From: Phytophthora quininea
Lineage: Eukaryota > Oomycota > Peronosporomycetes > Peronosporales > Peronosporaceae
Direction of reading: 5' to 3'
NCBI GenBank assembly: GCA_011947345.1
Contig: JAAVTG010000746.1
Coordinates: forward strand, 1 to 64,000
DNA: 64,000 bases
Both the position numbers and the translations under genes were made by a program. Positions 8,502 to 17,403 of the stretch are shown here, piece by piece (the stretch's first letter is position 1; each line of letters begins with the position of its first letter). The notes under the pieces were generated by a model. The model saw only the letters and a program-made list of their open reading frames with translations, was not told the origin of the DNA and did not search any database.

Positions 8502-10979
8502 CTATGGATTAGATAGTTTGGCCAACTGAGCCTCAAGATCTTTCACCTTTGCTATTAATAGTTTGATAGCCGCAGCATTCAGAGAGCTAAGACAGCCATA
8601 ATCAAGAGTGAATTGCATTCCTTCAATATCAACTGATGGATCTTCAACAGTCAAGTTTTCATTAGGAAAACAATTAACTAGTTCTTTAGCAACTACCATA
8701 GCTTCCTGTGCGATGAGGCCAAGCTTATAGGTATTCTCCTCACTCTTATATCGGTAGCTTACTGGACGAAGTTGATCAAAGTGATCAAGGGTAATATCGA
8801 TTGAGTTGATATCAGTTTTAAGTCTTCGATCAGATTCGGCATAAACTCCTGTTTTAACAAGAATAGCTGATGAGAAATAGGCTGCAATGCCTGCAGTATA
8901 TGGACCAAGCCCCAGGTTAGAATACGTTCCGCCTGCGACATTGTATAGATAAGCCGTAGCAGTACCTCCAGCACCAATCTGATAATTATTAGATGTTGCA
9001 ACATGAAGCGGAGCTACCATTGCTGCTGTACCGATTCCGACTCGACCATTGCAATTGATGGTCAGAGCATTGCTGGTTCCATATGGATCAAAGCTTAAAT
9101 AATTAGAACTCGATCCCGAAGCCGTTGGCTTCCAGGTGAGTGTCATACAATTATTAGCACTGAGACCATTGCCGATACGCATCATAACTTGAGTACTACC
9201 GGCGGTTCCATCTAAGAGGTTAAGGAGACCATCTCCGATAGCTCCGCCACTATTTAACATAGTTGTCCTACCTCTTACCCATAAAGCATTTCCTGAATTA
9301 TTTCCGATAATACACTGGACGGAGTAATTAGTATTAACGAGATCATTAGCTTGTATCATTACTCGACCAAACTGACCATCAGCAGTCAATAATTGTGGAT
9401 ATTGACCACTACCAAGCGAAACATTTGAATTAGTGGTAGTTTGAGCTCCAACATTCTGAGTATTGATAAAGAATCCTGAATTAATACCGCTTCCTTCCTG
9501 AAACGAAATTTGAAGCGGACTTCCATAGATAAGCTGACTTCCTAGGTCATTGAAATATGTTCTAAATTCGGTGAGAATACCAGATGATCTATTGGCTGTG
9601 TAAAATGACATAGCCGGATAATTTGATGTCTGTGTGTCATACACCCTGAAACCGTAAACACCTGATATCGGCGATAGACGAAGATCAGTTCGATACGTGT
9701 TAGTAGTGCATGTTAGAGTCGTACAAGTGATATTAGAGAATGTCGGGCTGCCTCCAGTAGTCAGAAAGCTGCTAAGCGCGTACGATACTCCTCCCTGATT
9801 CAATGTCGTACATGACAAAGTCGTTGCTGTGCATGACGTTAGCGAGAGTGTCGATGGGATCGCTGTCAAAAAGCTACTTAGGTTGTAAGTAGTTCCTCCT
9901 TGCTGATAGGTGGTAGCATTGATTGTACCAGCTGACAAAGAGCTGATCGTACCCAGACTCGTGATATTTGGTTGAGCCGCCGTTTGAAGCGTTCCTGTCA
10001 GATTTGTTGCTGATATCGAGCCAGCGATGCTTAATGTTGTCGTAGAATGATTCCAAGTGATGTAATCACCATAAACACCTCCTCCGCTTGCCGCAAGCAG
10101 AACGAAAGTATTCGAATCTGGTTGACGCATACCAAAATATCGATTGCTTGCTGAGTACCATAGACAATTTACTGAAGTGATACCTGTCGCGATGGTTCTC
10201 GTTGCTGTAGGAGTAATGGATAACGATCCAGTTGAAGTAATATTTGGTTGAGCTGCTGTCTGCAGCGTTCCTGTGATGTTGGTAGCTATTAGCGAGGTTA
10301 GAGTTCCAAGACTCGTAATATTTGGTGGAGCCGCTGTTTGTAGCGTGCCTGTCAAGTTGGTGGCTGAAAGTGAATTGATACCAGTAATATTTAGTGATCC
10401 ATCCAATACCAGGGCTTTGTTTGCAGTGGCAGAACCTACCACAACATCGATATAATTGATCTCAGAACCGCTTGCGGTGATCAGTGTTCCTCCGAGGGAT
10501 AAACCATGACTAACTCCGCCGTGAGCAGTGATATTGAGATTGGCTACCGAGGTGATGTTTGGCTGAGAAGCAGTCTGAATAGTACCGGATAGACTAGTAG
10601 CCGATAGCGAATTAATACCAGTTATGTTGCTAGAGCTATCCAAAACCAAGGCAAGACTAGCAGCGGCAGTGCCAGGAATGATACCCACTACATAGCTAGG
10701 TAAAGCCTGAACGGTTGATCCCCCGACAGTCAACGATGAACAACTTAATGCTCCTAATCCGCTAAGCGAACCATCAGACGCAGTTATAAGGGCTATGCCT
10801 GGAGTAGCAGTACCTGGCGTAATTCCTGTAATGTACGATAGACGATAGTCATTAATACCTAGATAAAGCGTTTGGGCATAAGCATACGTCAGGTATCCTG
10901 TTTGATCTAGTGAGAGATAGAATGCTGGATTATAACACGATGAAAAGAATGTTGGTTGAGGATAGTGAAAGCCTGACAT
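8502..10979 (-). CDS. Fibre-like protein with S74 intramolecular chaperone domain
   Basis: An 825-aa Ser/Thr/Gly-rich beta-structured protein. Residues 127-146, 206-225, 232-251 and 323-342 are copies of a 20-residue repeat (consensus ATNLTGTLQTAAQPNITSLG), as expected for a trimeric beta-helical shaft. The last 110 residues (from 716) form a peptidase-S74-type chaperone: SDRRLKTDI at its start, then LGLIAQE and a C-terminal coiled coil (LLIAKVKDLEAQLAKL). In phage tailspikes this domain drives trimerisation and cleaves itself off at the Ser of the start motif. A virion spike or host-attachment fibre is the natural inference. The frame is intact, which is notable among its broken neighbours. 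Confidence 0.85.
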   Translation of the reverse strand: MSGFHYPQPTFFSSCYNPAFYLSLDQTGYLTYAYAQTLYLGINDYRLSYITGITPGTATPGIALITASDGSLSGLGALSCSSLTVGGSTVQALPSYVVGIIPGTAAASLALVLDSSSNITGINSLSATSLSGTIQTASQPNITSVANLNITAHGGVSHGLSLGGTLITASGSEINYIDVVVGSATANKALVLDGSLNITGINSLSATNLTGTLQTAAPPNITSLGTLTSLIATNITGTLQTAAQPNITSTGSLSITPTATRTIATGITSVNCLWYSASNRYFGMRQPDSNTFVLLAASGGGVYGDYITWNHSTTTLSIAGSISATNLTGTLQTAAQPNITSLGTISSLSAGTINATTYQQGGTTYNLSSFLTAIPSTLSLTSCTATTLSCTTLNQGGVSYALSSFLTTGGSPTFSNITCTTLTCTTNTYRTDLRLSPISGVYGFRVYDTQTSNYPAMSFYTANRSSGILTEFRTYFNDLGSQLIYGSPLQISFQEGSGINSGFFINTQNVGAQTTTNSNVSLGSGQYPQLLTADGQFGRVMIQANDLVNTNYSVQCIIGNNSGNALWVRGRTTMLNSGGAIGDGLLNLLDGTAGSTQVMMRIGNGLSANNCMTLTWKPTASGSSSNYLSFDPYGTSNALTINCNGRVGIGTAAMVAPLHVATSNNYQIGAGGTATAYLYNVAGGTYSNLGLGPYTAGIAAYFSSAILVKTGVYAESDRRLKTDINSIDITLDHFDQLRPVSYRYKSEENTYKLGLIAQEAMVVAKELVNCFPNENLTVEDPSVDIEGMQFTLDYGCLSSLNAAAIKLLIAKVKDLEAQLAKLSNP

Positions 10980-11019
10980 TTTTCATTCAAAGTATATAAG
11001 TCAAGCTATATTTTCCGAC
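10980..11019. promoter_or_regulatory. Bidirectional promoter between fibre and ATPase genes
   Basis: The 40-nt divergent gap contains TATATAAG (10993-11000, read on either strand as TATATA) and TATATTT nearer the ATPase start. It therefore offers one TATA-like box to each gene. Confidence 0.5.
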
Positions 11020-11692
11020 ATGAGTGCTATTCCTGATTATGGAGGTAGCCTACCGAAAAAGTATCGAAACGAGTCAGTTGGCGATATCAAGGAATTAGGT
11101 ATCAAAAAACTGTTTCGGATGGTTATTCTAGGTCCGTCCTTCTCAGGGAAGAATAATCTCTGCTACCATATCTTAAAACATGCACCTCACGTCTTCTCCC
11201 ATCTCCATATCATTGCCCGCAACCCTCATCAGGAATTATATAATTACCTCCGCGATAAGTTGGAGGGGTTCATCACGTTTCATGAGCATCCGCCTCAGGT
11301 AGATAATATTAGACGAACGCCGGGTGAGAAGCCTGAGTTAGTCATTATCGATGATTATAGCAACGATAAGAACCTTCAGAAGAATGTGTTCTCTCACTAC
11401 TTCACTAGAGGTCGCCATTTCAAGCTTAGTACTATCTCACAGTTGGTTCGCAACTGACAAGATGATTAGGCTGAATACAGAATACGTAGCCATCCTTCGC
11501 GCGAACTCTCGTCGCGATCTCAAGCTACTGATCACTGACTTTAATATTCCTGGATTGACTGAAGATGGCATATTACATTATTACAATCGCGCGATTGCAC
11601 GTGGAAAAGGCCAGATCTTGTTTATAGACTCTGTAGAGGGTCAGATACGTTATAACTTCGATACACCAATACATATTGGAGAAAATTATTAA
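11020..11692 (+). CDS. A32-like DNA packaging ATPase (one frameshift)
   Basis: FtsK/HerA-superfamily genome-packaging ATPase. Walker A is GPSFSGKNN (about residues 38-46), with Asn in place of the usual Ser/Thr after Lys. Walker B is LVIIDDY (about 106-112). The first frame stops at 11,457 and the protein continues in the frame of 11,351-11,692 (LNTEYVAILRANSRRDLKLL onward), so a single shift near 11,440-11,455 divides it. The joined length of about 220 aa is normal for Polinton ATPases. It is followed by the penton gene, the usual morphogenesis order. Confidence 0.85.
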
Positions 11693-11700
11693 TTCGCTAA

Positions 11701-11707
11701 TATATAG
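11701..11707 (+). promoter_or_regulatory. TATATAG promoter box
   Basis: TATATAG lies only 5 nt before the penton ATG (11,713). A very similar arrangement (ATATAT-rich, then CAATCATG) precedes the minus-strand gene starting at 13,376. Confidence 0.5.
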
Positions 11708-11712
11708 CAATC

Positions 11713-12591
11713 ATGAGTTCGTTCGTTAAGATTGACAATACCTGTTTGGTTCAGGATGGGCTCAATAGCCGATGGCGATACCAATTCCCTGGATCGTCAG
11801 TAAATTTTCAAGACATTGAAGCTTCTATCCAATCGATCAGTCTCTATAATTCTGAATTCAACGTAGATTCGGGTCAGTTTGCCAACACTACGTTTCAGAT
11901 TGAGGTACCCACTGGCGCGACTACCCAAACCCTATCGATCAACCTGGCCGATGGCTACTATGCATATACTGATATTCATAGAAACATTCAAACGGCTCTA
12001 GTCAATGCTGGAGCCTATCTAATCGATAATAATGGAAATAATGTCTTCTACATTCAGATCGAAGAGAACTCGACCTACTACGCATGTCAGGTTGATTGCT
12101 CTACCGTTCCCATTTCGTTGCCTACGGGCTACACGAGACCCGCAACGGGTCTATATTCTTCTGGTGGTACTGGCCTGCCTACAACAGCTCGCACGCCACG
12201 TCTAATCATCAATAATGCTAACTTCGGTTCGCTACTGGGATTCACTGTTGGAACGTATCCAACATCCCCTTCATCAACCTCGGTGAGTTTTCTGAGTAAT
12301 ACTATTCCTCAAATCAGCCCATCAAGTTCGTATGTGGTTCGATGTGATCTGATCAAGAATGACTTCGTATCCTCTGGCGATATCATGACTGTATTTGACA
12401 AGGGCGATGCTACGGTCGGGCAACAGATCCAATACTTCCCGTCCCACGAAACCTGGTGCAAGACTCATGATGGTGCTAGAAGCGCTGTCTCTATCAGCAT
12501 CTGGAATCAAAATGATCAGCGGGTCAAGTTCAGAGACAATAGCGTCAATATCATGCTATTGCTCCGCAAACGACCTTCGTATAGACAATAA
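11713..12591 (+). CDS. Penton (minor capsid) protein
   Basis: A 292-aa protein typical of Polinton penton proteins, which form a single jelly roll at the capsid vertices. The N-terminal part has alternating beta strands (residues 20-130), then a Ser/Thr/Pro linker. The family-typical segment NNANFGSLLGFTVGTYP is at about 167-183, and an LLLRKRP C-terminus follows. The frame is intact. It lies between the packaging ATPase and the internal-protein/protease/MCP block. Confidence 0.85.
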   Translation: MSSFVKIDNTCLVQDGLNSRWRYQFPGSSVNFQDIEASIQSISLYNSEFNVDSGQFANTTFQIEVPTGATTQTLSINLADGYYAYTDIHRNIQTALVNAGAYLIDNNGNNVFYIQIEENSTYYACQVDCSTVPISLPTGYTRPATGLYSSGGTGLPTTARTPRLIINNANFGSLLGFTVGTYPTSPSSTSVSFLSNTIPQISPSSSYVVRCDLIKNDFVSSGDIMTVFDKGDATVGQQIQYFPSHETWCKTHDGARSAVSISIWNQNDQRVKFRDNSVNIMLLLRKRPSYRQ

Positions 12592-12608
12592 AAATGTTTT
12601 TTAAAAGC

Positions 12609-13376
12609 TCACATTCTAAAGGATCCGGCTTCCATAGGCTTTCCGTGCCTATTCTTACGCATAGCACGAAGTTTTGCCATATGATCCTTCGCAGCCTGCG
12701 ATCCCTTGGTAAACTTAGCTCCACGCATCTTAGGCGCTGCCATGCCGACTCCATAACGCTTCTTGATAGCACCTCTAACACCATGGATAACATCGTGATG
12801 TTCCTTCTTGTGAGTCTTAGATACAAGGTATCGCTCACCTGCATCGAGAGCATCAGTAATTAGTCCTTTCGTTTTTGCATAGCGAAGAGCGTTGCCGGCA
12901 TGACGCTTGACGTCAGCCATGGTAATACGACCGCCTTCCTCATCCGAATCATACGGATCCTCCTCTACACCAATGCCCATAAGAGACTTTAGACCCGCTC
13001 TTGCTGGACCTGCAAACTCCGGTGCTCCAACCGCCGTTGCAATCGCTGGAACGGCGGCATCGGCTGCCTTCGATAGCAATCCGCTGCTTTTGGCAAAGTT
13101 GAATGCTTTCTTCGCACCATCCCAAATCTTGGACCAAATACTGGATCCAAGGGCTTTCTTGTATCCCTTCTTGATTTCATGCTTAGTGATGTGAAGTCGG
13201 ACGCCTTTGCCCGCTCGCTTGGCCTTGAGGGCCTTTTCATGCGATTCGGGATGCAAATGCAGCTTAGCGTTCGATCCAGCTAATTCAGTAGCTGTTAATG
13301 ACAATTTGCCAGTTTTTACCGCCTTCCGCAACTTGTGAGCAGGGACATTACTTGAGATGAGTAATTCGCGGTACAT
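12609..13376 (-). CDS. Basic internal virion protein with hydrophobic core segment
   Basis: A 255-aa very basic protein. The first 75 residues hold two related lysine/histidine-rich segments (KLSLTATELAGSNAKLHLHPESHEKALKA.. is split by short linkers). Next come a helix (SIWSKIWDGAKKAFNFAKSS), an Ala-rich hydrophobic stretch (residues about 103-125) and a Lys/Arg/Gly-rich tail. Such proteins in Polintons and large DNA viruses are thought to be capsid-internal or membrane-active, analogous to adenovirus pVI/pX. That role is inference. GxGIR-like protease sites would be expected near GLKSLMGIGVEED. Confidence 0.6.
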   Translation of the reverse strand: MYRELLISSNVPAHKLRKAVKTGKLSLTATELAGSNAKLHLHPESHEKALKAKRAGKGVRLHITKHEIKKGYKKALGSSIWSKIWDGAKKAFNFAKSSGLLSKAADAAVPAIATAVGAPEFAGPARAGLKSLMGIGVEEDPYDSDEEGGRITMADVKRHAGNALRYAKTKGLITDALDAGERYLVSKTHKKEHHDVIHGVRGAIKKRYGVGMAAPKMRGAKFTKGSQAAKDHMAKLRAMRKNRHGKPMEAGSFRM

Positions 13377-13400
13377 GATTGATAATATATTAATTCAGAA

Positions 13401-13781
13401 TTAATAAGCTACGAAAATATTTAAATCCTTGAATTTCTTAAACATATCCATTCGTTTGTGTTGCTTCGCGTATAACCACAGCATAGACCATACGCCGCAA
13501 TACTCGCTATAGGTTGATTGTGTCTGAATTTCGTTGTATTTGCTGATCCCATAGTGAGTCGGAGCGGGTTCACCCATTGAATCAAAATATTCATGGTTGT
13601 ATACTGCAGTCCAATGACCAACAGATTGATTAGGCTTACGTAGAAGGATTAGAAACGAACCTTTCTTCGGAAGGGGATATTTAATTTCGTTTGACTCATA
13701 GATAGCATCTAGACAAACACGAAGCTTCTTAGCCAATGCAATGAGGTCGTGATCGCTAGTTATCCCTTTGACGAGTTCCAT
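13401..13781 (-). CDS. Adenain-like cysteine protease
   Basis: A C5-family-like maturation protease of 126 aa. The catalytic elements in order are H56 (GHWTAV), D67 (YFDSMG), a Gln in NEIQTQ (86 or 88) and the nucleophile C95 (YSEYCGVWSM). The length is short but similar to other Polinton proteases. It sits beside the major capsid gene and the basic internal protein, its likely substrate. The frame is intact. Confidence 0.85.
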   Translation of the reverse strand: MELVKGITSDHDLIALAKKLRVCLDAIYESNEIKYPLPKKGSFLILLRKPNQSVGHWTAVYNHEYFDSMGEPAPTHYGISKYNEIQTQSTYSEYCGVWSMLWLYAKQHKRMDMFKKFKDLNIFVAY

Positions 13782-13832
13782 TTAATTATTTTTCAACCAA
13801 CTATATCTGTGAGCATATAACTACGATCAACT

Positions 13833-15566
13833 ATGTCGAACGATACGCAACTCGCTGATCAATTTCTATACCAATCGTCGCTTAAGAGCGACCCTACCAT
13901 CAAGGTATCCAGCCGTAAGCAACTGTCTTGGGTTACCGATATTAATCAGGGTAGCTATGCTAACGGTATTATCACTCTAGATGGTACCTCGCAGCTGAAT
14001 GGTGCTGAAGGATTCGCTTGCCTTCGCGATGGTTATCTAATGCTACCTTACAAGGTATCGATGTCTAACACGGGTAGTACCGGTCAAACATTTGCTGCAG
14101 CCGCCAACCGCATGTCGCTAGGATTGAAGACGGGAGTATGGAACGTGATTGATTCGATGAGTCTAGAATTGAATGGCAAGTCCGTTATCAGCATGGTTGA
14201 CTCTGCTCTATTTGCCAACAATCTTCGTGCTCAGTTCGAAACCTCGAAGGACTATATTGAAAAGCATGGAGCTTCAACGTATCTATTCCCTGATAGTGTT
14301 GGTTCGCTTCAGTGGTCGGCTACTGGTAGCGCGTATGGTGATGGCTACACTAACACCATTGTCGACCAAACTAAGAAGTTTACAACTAGCGTAGATGGTT
14401 CGCTATCTGAACCAACCAATGATGGTTTCCTAAAGCGTCTTCTAGCAAACCCTCAGACGGTTCCTGTTAGTGGTTCTACTAACGGTTGGCCGACGCTTGC
14501 TTCTGGCGTAGGTAAGACTCTCGCTAATCAGCTTGGAAAGGGTGCGTTCGTACCTGGCAGTACCGCTGTTAATGCTGTTGCTGGTACATGGCATTTCATG
14601 TTGAAGATCAAGCTCACGTCTATCCATCCGATCTTCAAGGAAATTGATTTGATGGCAAACCCTCAGATCAAGATGCGCCTTCGTATCAATCAGGGATACT
14701 CGTTTATCACCACTGGCACCGGTACAATGTCGCTAGCATCGACGACGCTTACTAGTGGTCAGACTTGTCCTATCATGGTTGCTGGTTGTGCGACGGGTCA
14801 GCCCAATGCTGGTGTTATTAATGCTACAGCTGGTCAGATGACGGTTGCTTGGGGCGCGATCACCAACTACCTCGAGCCTACCGTTGATGGATCTATCTTC
14901 CCTTTTACGACCTCGCGCCTATACGTTCCGTTTGTATATCTAGAGAACCCTCAGGCCCTTATTAGTAAGCCGAACAAGACCGTTCGATACCTCAACTACT
15001 ACCCTCAGTGGTTCTATCAGCGTGCTGGTACGGGTGTATCTGGTGGTCAGCAGAATGTAAGCTTTGACCTTCAGCTGAGCGCTTCGCTCAAGAACGCTAA
15101 GTATGTAGCGGTTCTTCCTTTTGCTGAGACGTCTAGCGGAAACTACGCATTGGCAACTGTTCAGCAGTATCAGTTGCCTTTCGATTCGGCTCCGTGGACT
15201 CTACAGCCCGGGTCGTCGATCCGCAGCTTCAACGTCCGCGTAGGCTCTGGTCAGGTATTTAACCTCGCTCAGGACTTTGATTTCCAACAATTTTCGGATG
15301 AAGTATCGAAGATCTCGGCGATCAACGGTGATCAGTCTCGTGAGTTGGCAAACGGTATTCTTGATTCTCGTACGTGGAGCTCTACTTCGCGTGTGCTGAT
15401 TGCTGACGTATCCCGCCTAACTGAGAAGGATGTTCCCCAGGCCATGCAGATCGTTGGTGTCAACGCCTCGTGCCAGGGTACGAATCTCCTTGTTCTTGTA
15501 GCTCATGAGAATGAGATGACGTTCAATCGCTTGACAGGAGAGGTACTTGACTATCAAGCAAACTAA
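13833..15566 (+). CDS. Major capsid protein, double jelly-roll
   Basis: A 577-aa protein in the position and size range of Polinton major capsid proteins. It is rich in Ser/Thr/Gly/Asn beta segments. The N-terminal FLYQSSLKSDPTIKVSSRKQ and the later SMSLELNGKSVI and MLKIKLTSIHPIFKEIDLM match the conserved layout I associate with the double jelly-roll family. The gene is more GC-rich and codon-biased than its neighbours, consistent with high late expression. The frame is uninterrupted. Two TATA-like boxes precede it (near 13,803 and 13,816). Confidence 0.85.
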   Translation: MSNDTQLADQFLYQSSLKSDPTIKVSSRKQLSWVTDINQGSYANGIITLDGTSQLNGAEGFACLRDGYLMLPYKVSMSNTGSTGQTFAAAANRMSLGLKTGVWNVIDSMSLELNGKSVISMVDSALFANNLRAQFETSKDYIEKHGASTYLFPDSVGSLQWSATGSAYGDGYTNTIVDQTKKFTTSVDGSLSEPTNDGFLKRLLANPQTVPVSGSTNGWPTLASGVGKTLANQLGKGAFVPGSTAVNAVAGTWHFMLKIKLTSIHPIFKEIDLMANPQIKMRLRINQGYSFITTGTGTMSLASTTLTSGQTCPIMVAGCATGQPNAGVINATAGQMTVAWGAITNYLEPTVDGSIFPFTTSRLYVPFVYLENPQALISKPNKTVRYLNYYPQWFYQRAGTGVSGGQQNVSFDLQLSASLKNAKYVAVLPFAETSSGNYALATVQQYQLPFDSAPWTLQPGSSIRSFNVRVGSGQVFNLAQDFDFQQFSDEVSKISAINGDQSRELANGILDSRTWSSTSRVLIADVSRLTEKDVPQAMQIVGVNASCQGTNLLVLVAHENEMTFNRLTGEVLDYQAN

Positions 15567-15711
15567 GTTAATACGATTAGCATCTCAGCCACTCGCAAGC
15601 AATTCACTTACCACCATATATTTTCTGAGTTCCCGCTGGGTGTAAGTCTAATTAATTAATAAAATTTGAAATTGTTTTCATGGGTATGTATATAGACTAC
15701 CCCTGATAATA
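15567..15711. other. Gap after the capsid gene
   Basis: AT-rich spacer. The TATATAG box at 15,689-15,695 lies 16 nt before the next ATG. No hairpin comparable to the one after the polymerase was found. Confidence 0.4.
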
Positions 15712-16023
15712 ATGAGTGCAACACTAAGTTTTGGCAAGCATAAGTCGAAGACGATCGAAGACGTATATACTTCTGATCCTGGCTACTGCCGCTGGCTGTT
15801 GAATCAAAAGATTTTGATTGATTCCAATCCTGACATTGCTGAATTCTTGAAGTCCAAATTCACTAACGATGATGGATCGTTCCTAATGACCTTTGGTAAG
15901 TACAAGGGGAAGACCATTAAGCAGATCCAAGCTATCGATGATAAGTACATCGGGTGGATGAAAAAATGACTTCATTAATGAGAAGATGCCCAAACTGAAG
16001 GCTGCTATTGATGAGCTGGTTTA
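15712..16023 (+). CDS. Exonuclease-X C-terminal-like small protein, duplicated motif
   Basis: The protein contains two copies of the FGKxKxKTI motif (LSFGKHKSKTIEDV near residue 5, MTFGKYKGKTIKQI near 59) and DPGYCRWLLNQ. This is the pattern of the Exodeoxyribonuclease-X-like C-terminal domain often found alone in viruses and phages. The visible frame stops at 15,969 within a run of six As (15,961-15,966). The next frame continues as charged helix to 16,023, so the native gene probably ends there. The function is unknown, perhaps DNA binding. Confidence 0.7.
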
Positions 16024-16036
16024 GGTTCACAAGGTA

Positions 16037-16054
16037 ATTTTTTGATAAAAAAAT
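16037..16054. terminator. A/T hairpin between convergent genes
   Basis: Perfect palindrome a-tttttt-gat-aaaaaa-t between two converging viral genes. It presents a U-rich 3' end on either strand. Confidence 0.4.
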
Positions 16055-16064
16055 ACTGATGTAT

Positions 16065-16379
16065 TTAATTCTTTTTAACCCATTCAATTTCATCGATTGT
16101 TCGAGCCCTCCATAATTGAGAAGAAGGCATTGATGACGCCCACACTTTATGCTTAGGAAAAGTACAATGATGAGCATAGTTCCATCGTTTCATTCTCTTA
16201 CCACAAGGGCAATCAATGTCTTCGTGTAATAGAGACTTAAAAATCTTATTCATCATTTCCGCGGCTTTATCAACATCGGATACAGCTTCAGGAAACTTTG
16301 AAATTGGATGTTTGCTACATCGATCTTTTGATTTTGTCTTATCGCATACTTTACCATTTTTCATCACGTAGTTGCACAT
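16065..16379 (-). CDS. Small zinc-binding viral protein
   Basis: Starting at the ATG right behind TATATATACG (start at 16,379; an in-frame upstream ATG at 16,415 lacks the box), the protein is about 104 aa. It has an N-terminal CNY-x-GKVCDK-x-CSKH motif like the 5,268 gene. A second cluster has DCPCGKRMK and HHCTFPKH. It ends in a short basic tail. Nucleic-acid binding is likely by analogy. The specific role is unknown. Confidence 0.65.
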   Translation of the reverse strand: MCNYVMKNGKVCDKTKSKDRCSKHPISKFPEAVSDVDKAAEMMNKIFKSLLHEDIDCPCGKRMKRWNYAHHCTFPKHKVWASSMPSSQLWRARTIDEIEWVKKN

Positions 16380-16439
16380 CGTATATATACTTAGTAGTTT
16401 GAGCATTAGAATCAAATCATTTTGTATCGGATTATTTTG

Positions 16440-16631
16440 TTTGCCCTCCGAACCTTCGACAGGTTCTGTTGTGCTCGGAGGTGTGGAGGAGCCCTCCTTC
16501 GCACCAGGAGCTGCTAGCGGTGGTGTCGATGAAAGTGTCAGCTGTCGCAGGAGAAGCTTTAGCCCTACTCTCGTTGGTAAATTACGGTCAGGAAAAAAAC
16601 TGACGGTGTAATGTTCCAGTAGTTACTACTG
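16440..16631. repeat. Candidate right terminal region of the viral element
   Basis: The composition changes here from AT-rich viral coding to mixed sequence without ORFs. The segment ends in ...AGTAGTTACT, directly before recognisable RxLR coding sequence (16,632). A Polinton terminal inverted repeat is expected at this place. It cannot be confirmed because the partner repeat would lie left of the window. Confidence 0.4.
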
Positions 16632-16946
16632 GCGTCCCAGTTGACGCAATTCGTGAAGAACGCCAAGGCCACGAGGGATTACAGCTCGGCATTGTCCAAG
16701 ATCGACGACATTGAAACGAAGATCAAGGCCGTGGCCGGCATGGATGTTGCATTGGAAAAGGTGCAAAAGACCAAGTTCTACCTCTGGTTCAAGATGGGCA
16801 GCGTGCCAGCGGGTGTCACGGCTGCCGAGAAGTCTACCTACGAGGCATTCGTCTATAATATCAAATTCGTCAAGGCCGCCTGGGTAAAAGAGAAGAACGC
16901 CGCCGGCGCACATGCCTGTATCGCACACTGGCGGGTGGGCTGTTAG
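16632..16946 (+). pseudogene. 5'-truncated RxLR effector paralogue
   Basis: Coding similarity to the intact paralogues starts abruptly at SQLTQFVKNAK. It runs through the WY-like segment TKFYLWFKMGSVPAGV and on to YEAFVYNIKFVKAA, stopping at 16,946. The signal peptide, RxLR and dEER parts are absent. The junction coincides with the inferred end of the viral element, so the 5' half may lie beyond the element's left end. The sequence is about as GC-rich as the other paralogues. Confidence 0.75.
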
Positions 16947-17403
16947 CGGTGCCTAGAGTTGCTTGTTCTTCCGCTTGCATGTCAATTGACTAATGCACAA
17001 TATCTTGTCCGAGTAAATGCTGCACCTGGTTGTGTAAGGTCAACGATTCCGATCAGAGTCCACTTCGCCTGTAACTTTGACGTTGGCGAACGTAACTAAC
17101 TTACATGTACGAGCTTCTTCCTGCGACCAGGTCGTGCGGTACCGCGTTTTCGCCACTTCTGCACTTCCCTCCGTCTCAGCAGTGGCTGTTGATACATTTT
17201 GTCCACAGTTCTAGGGCCAAAAGAAAATGAAAGTTGAAACGAAGTGCGCTGCTAACCAGTCAAGCAAGGTGTCTGATGCGACCTGAGCACGTTCGCTGTT
17301 CGTCTGCGCAGAAGGACTGCGCTTATTGTGAGGCTACAGTTGACGGTGTCTCCTGCATCGGATCCGAGTCATTAGTCGATTAGCTTCCAGTAGCTAACCA
17401 GCC
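16947..17403. other. Intergenic in the effector cluster
   Basis: No convincing gene. Nothing beyond ordinary flanking sequence was recognised. Confidence 0.4.

Larger units (their letters stand above)
1..16631 (+). mobile_element. Integrated Polinton/Maverick-type virus, left end outside the window
   Basis: The region encodes the full Polinton hallmark set: protein-primed family B DNA polymerase, retrovirus-type integrase, FtsK/HerA-like packaging ATPase, adenain-like cysteine protease, penton (single jelly-roll) and major (double jelly-roll) capsid proteins. It is AT-rich, intron-free and gene-dense, unlike the GC-rich host DNA to its right. The window starts inside the polymerase, so the left terminal repeat is not visible. 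I place the right end near 16,631, where recognisable RxLR effector coding sequence starts abruptly. An alternative is an adintovirus-like or polinton-like relative, but the RVE integrase plus pPolB plus capsid module fits Polintoviricetes best. Its genes carry several frameshifts, so whether it is active cannot be judged. Confidence 0.9.

Noticed and set aside
8502..10979. Repeated 60-nt units in the fibre gene as a CRISPR-like or satellite array
   Set aside because: The units are in-frame protein repeats with irregular spacing inside one long intact reading frame.
12594..13240. Plus- and minus-strand frames overlapping the basic internal protein
   Set aside because: Antisense or shifted shadows of a strongly biased Lys/Arg/Ala-rich coding sequence.
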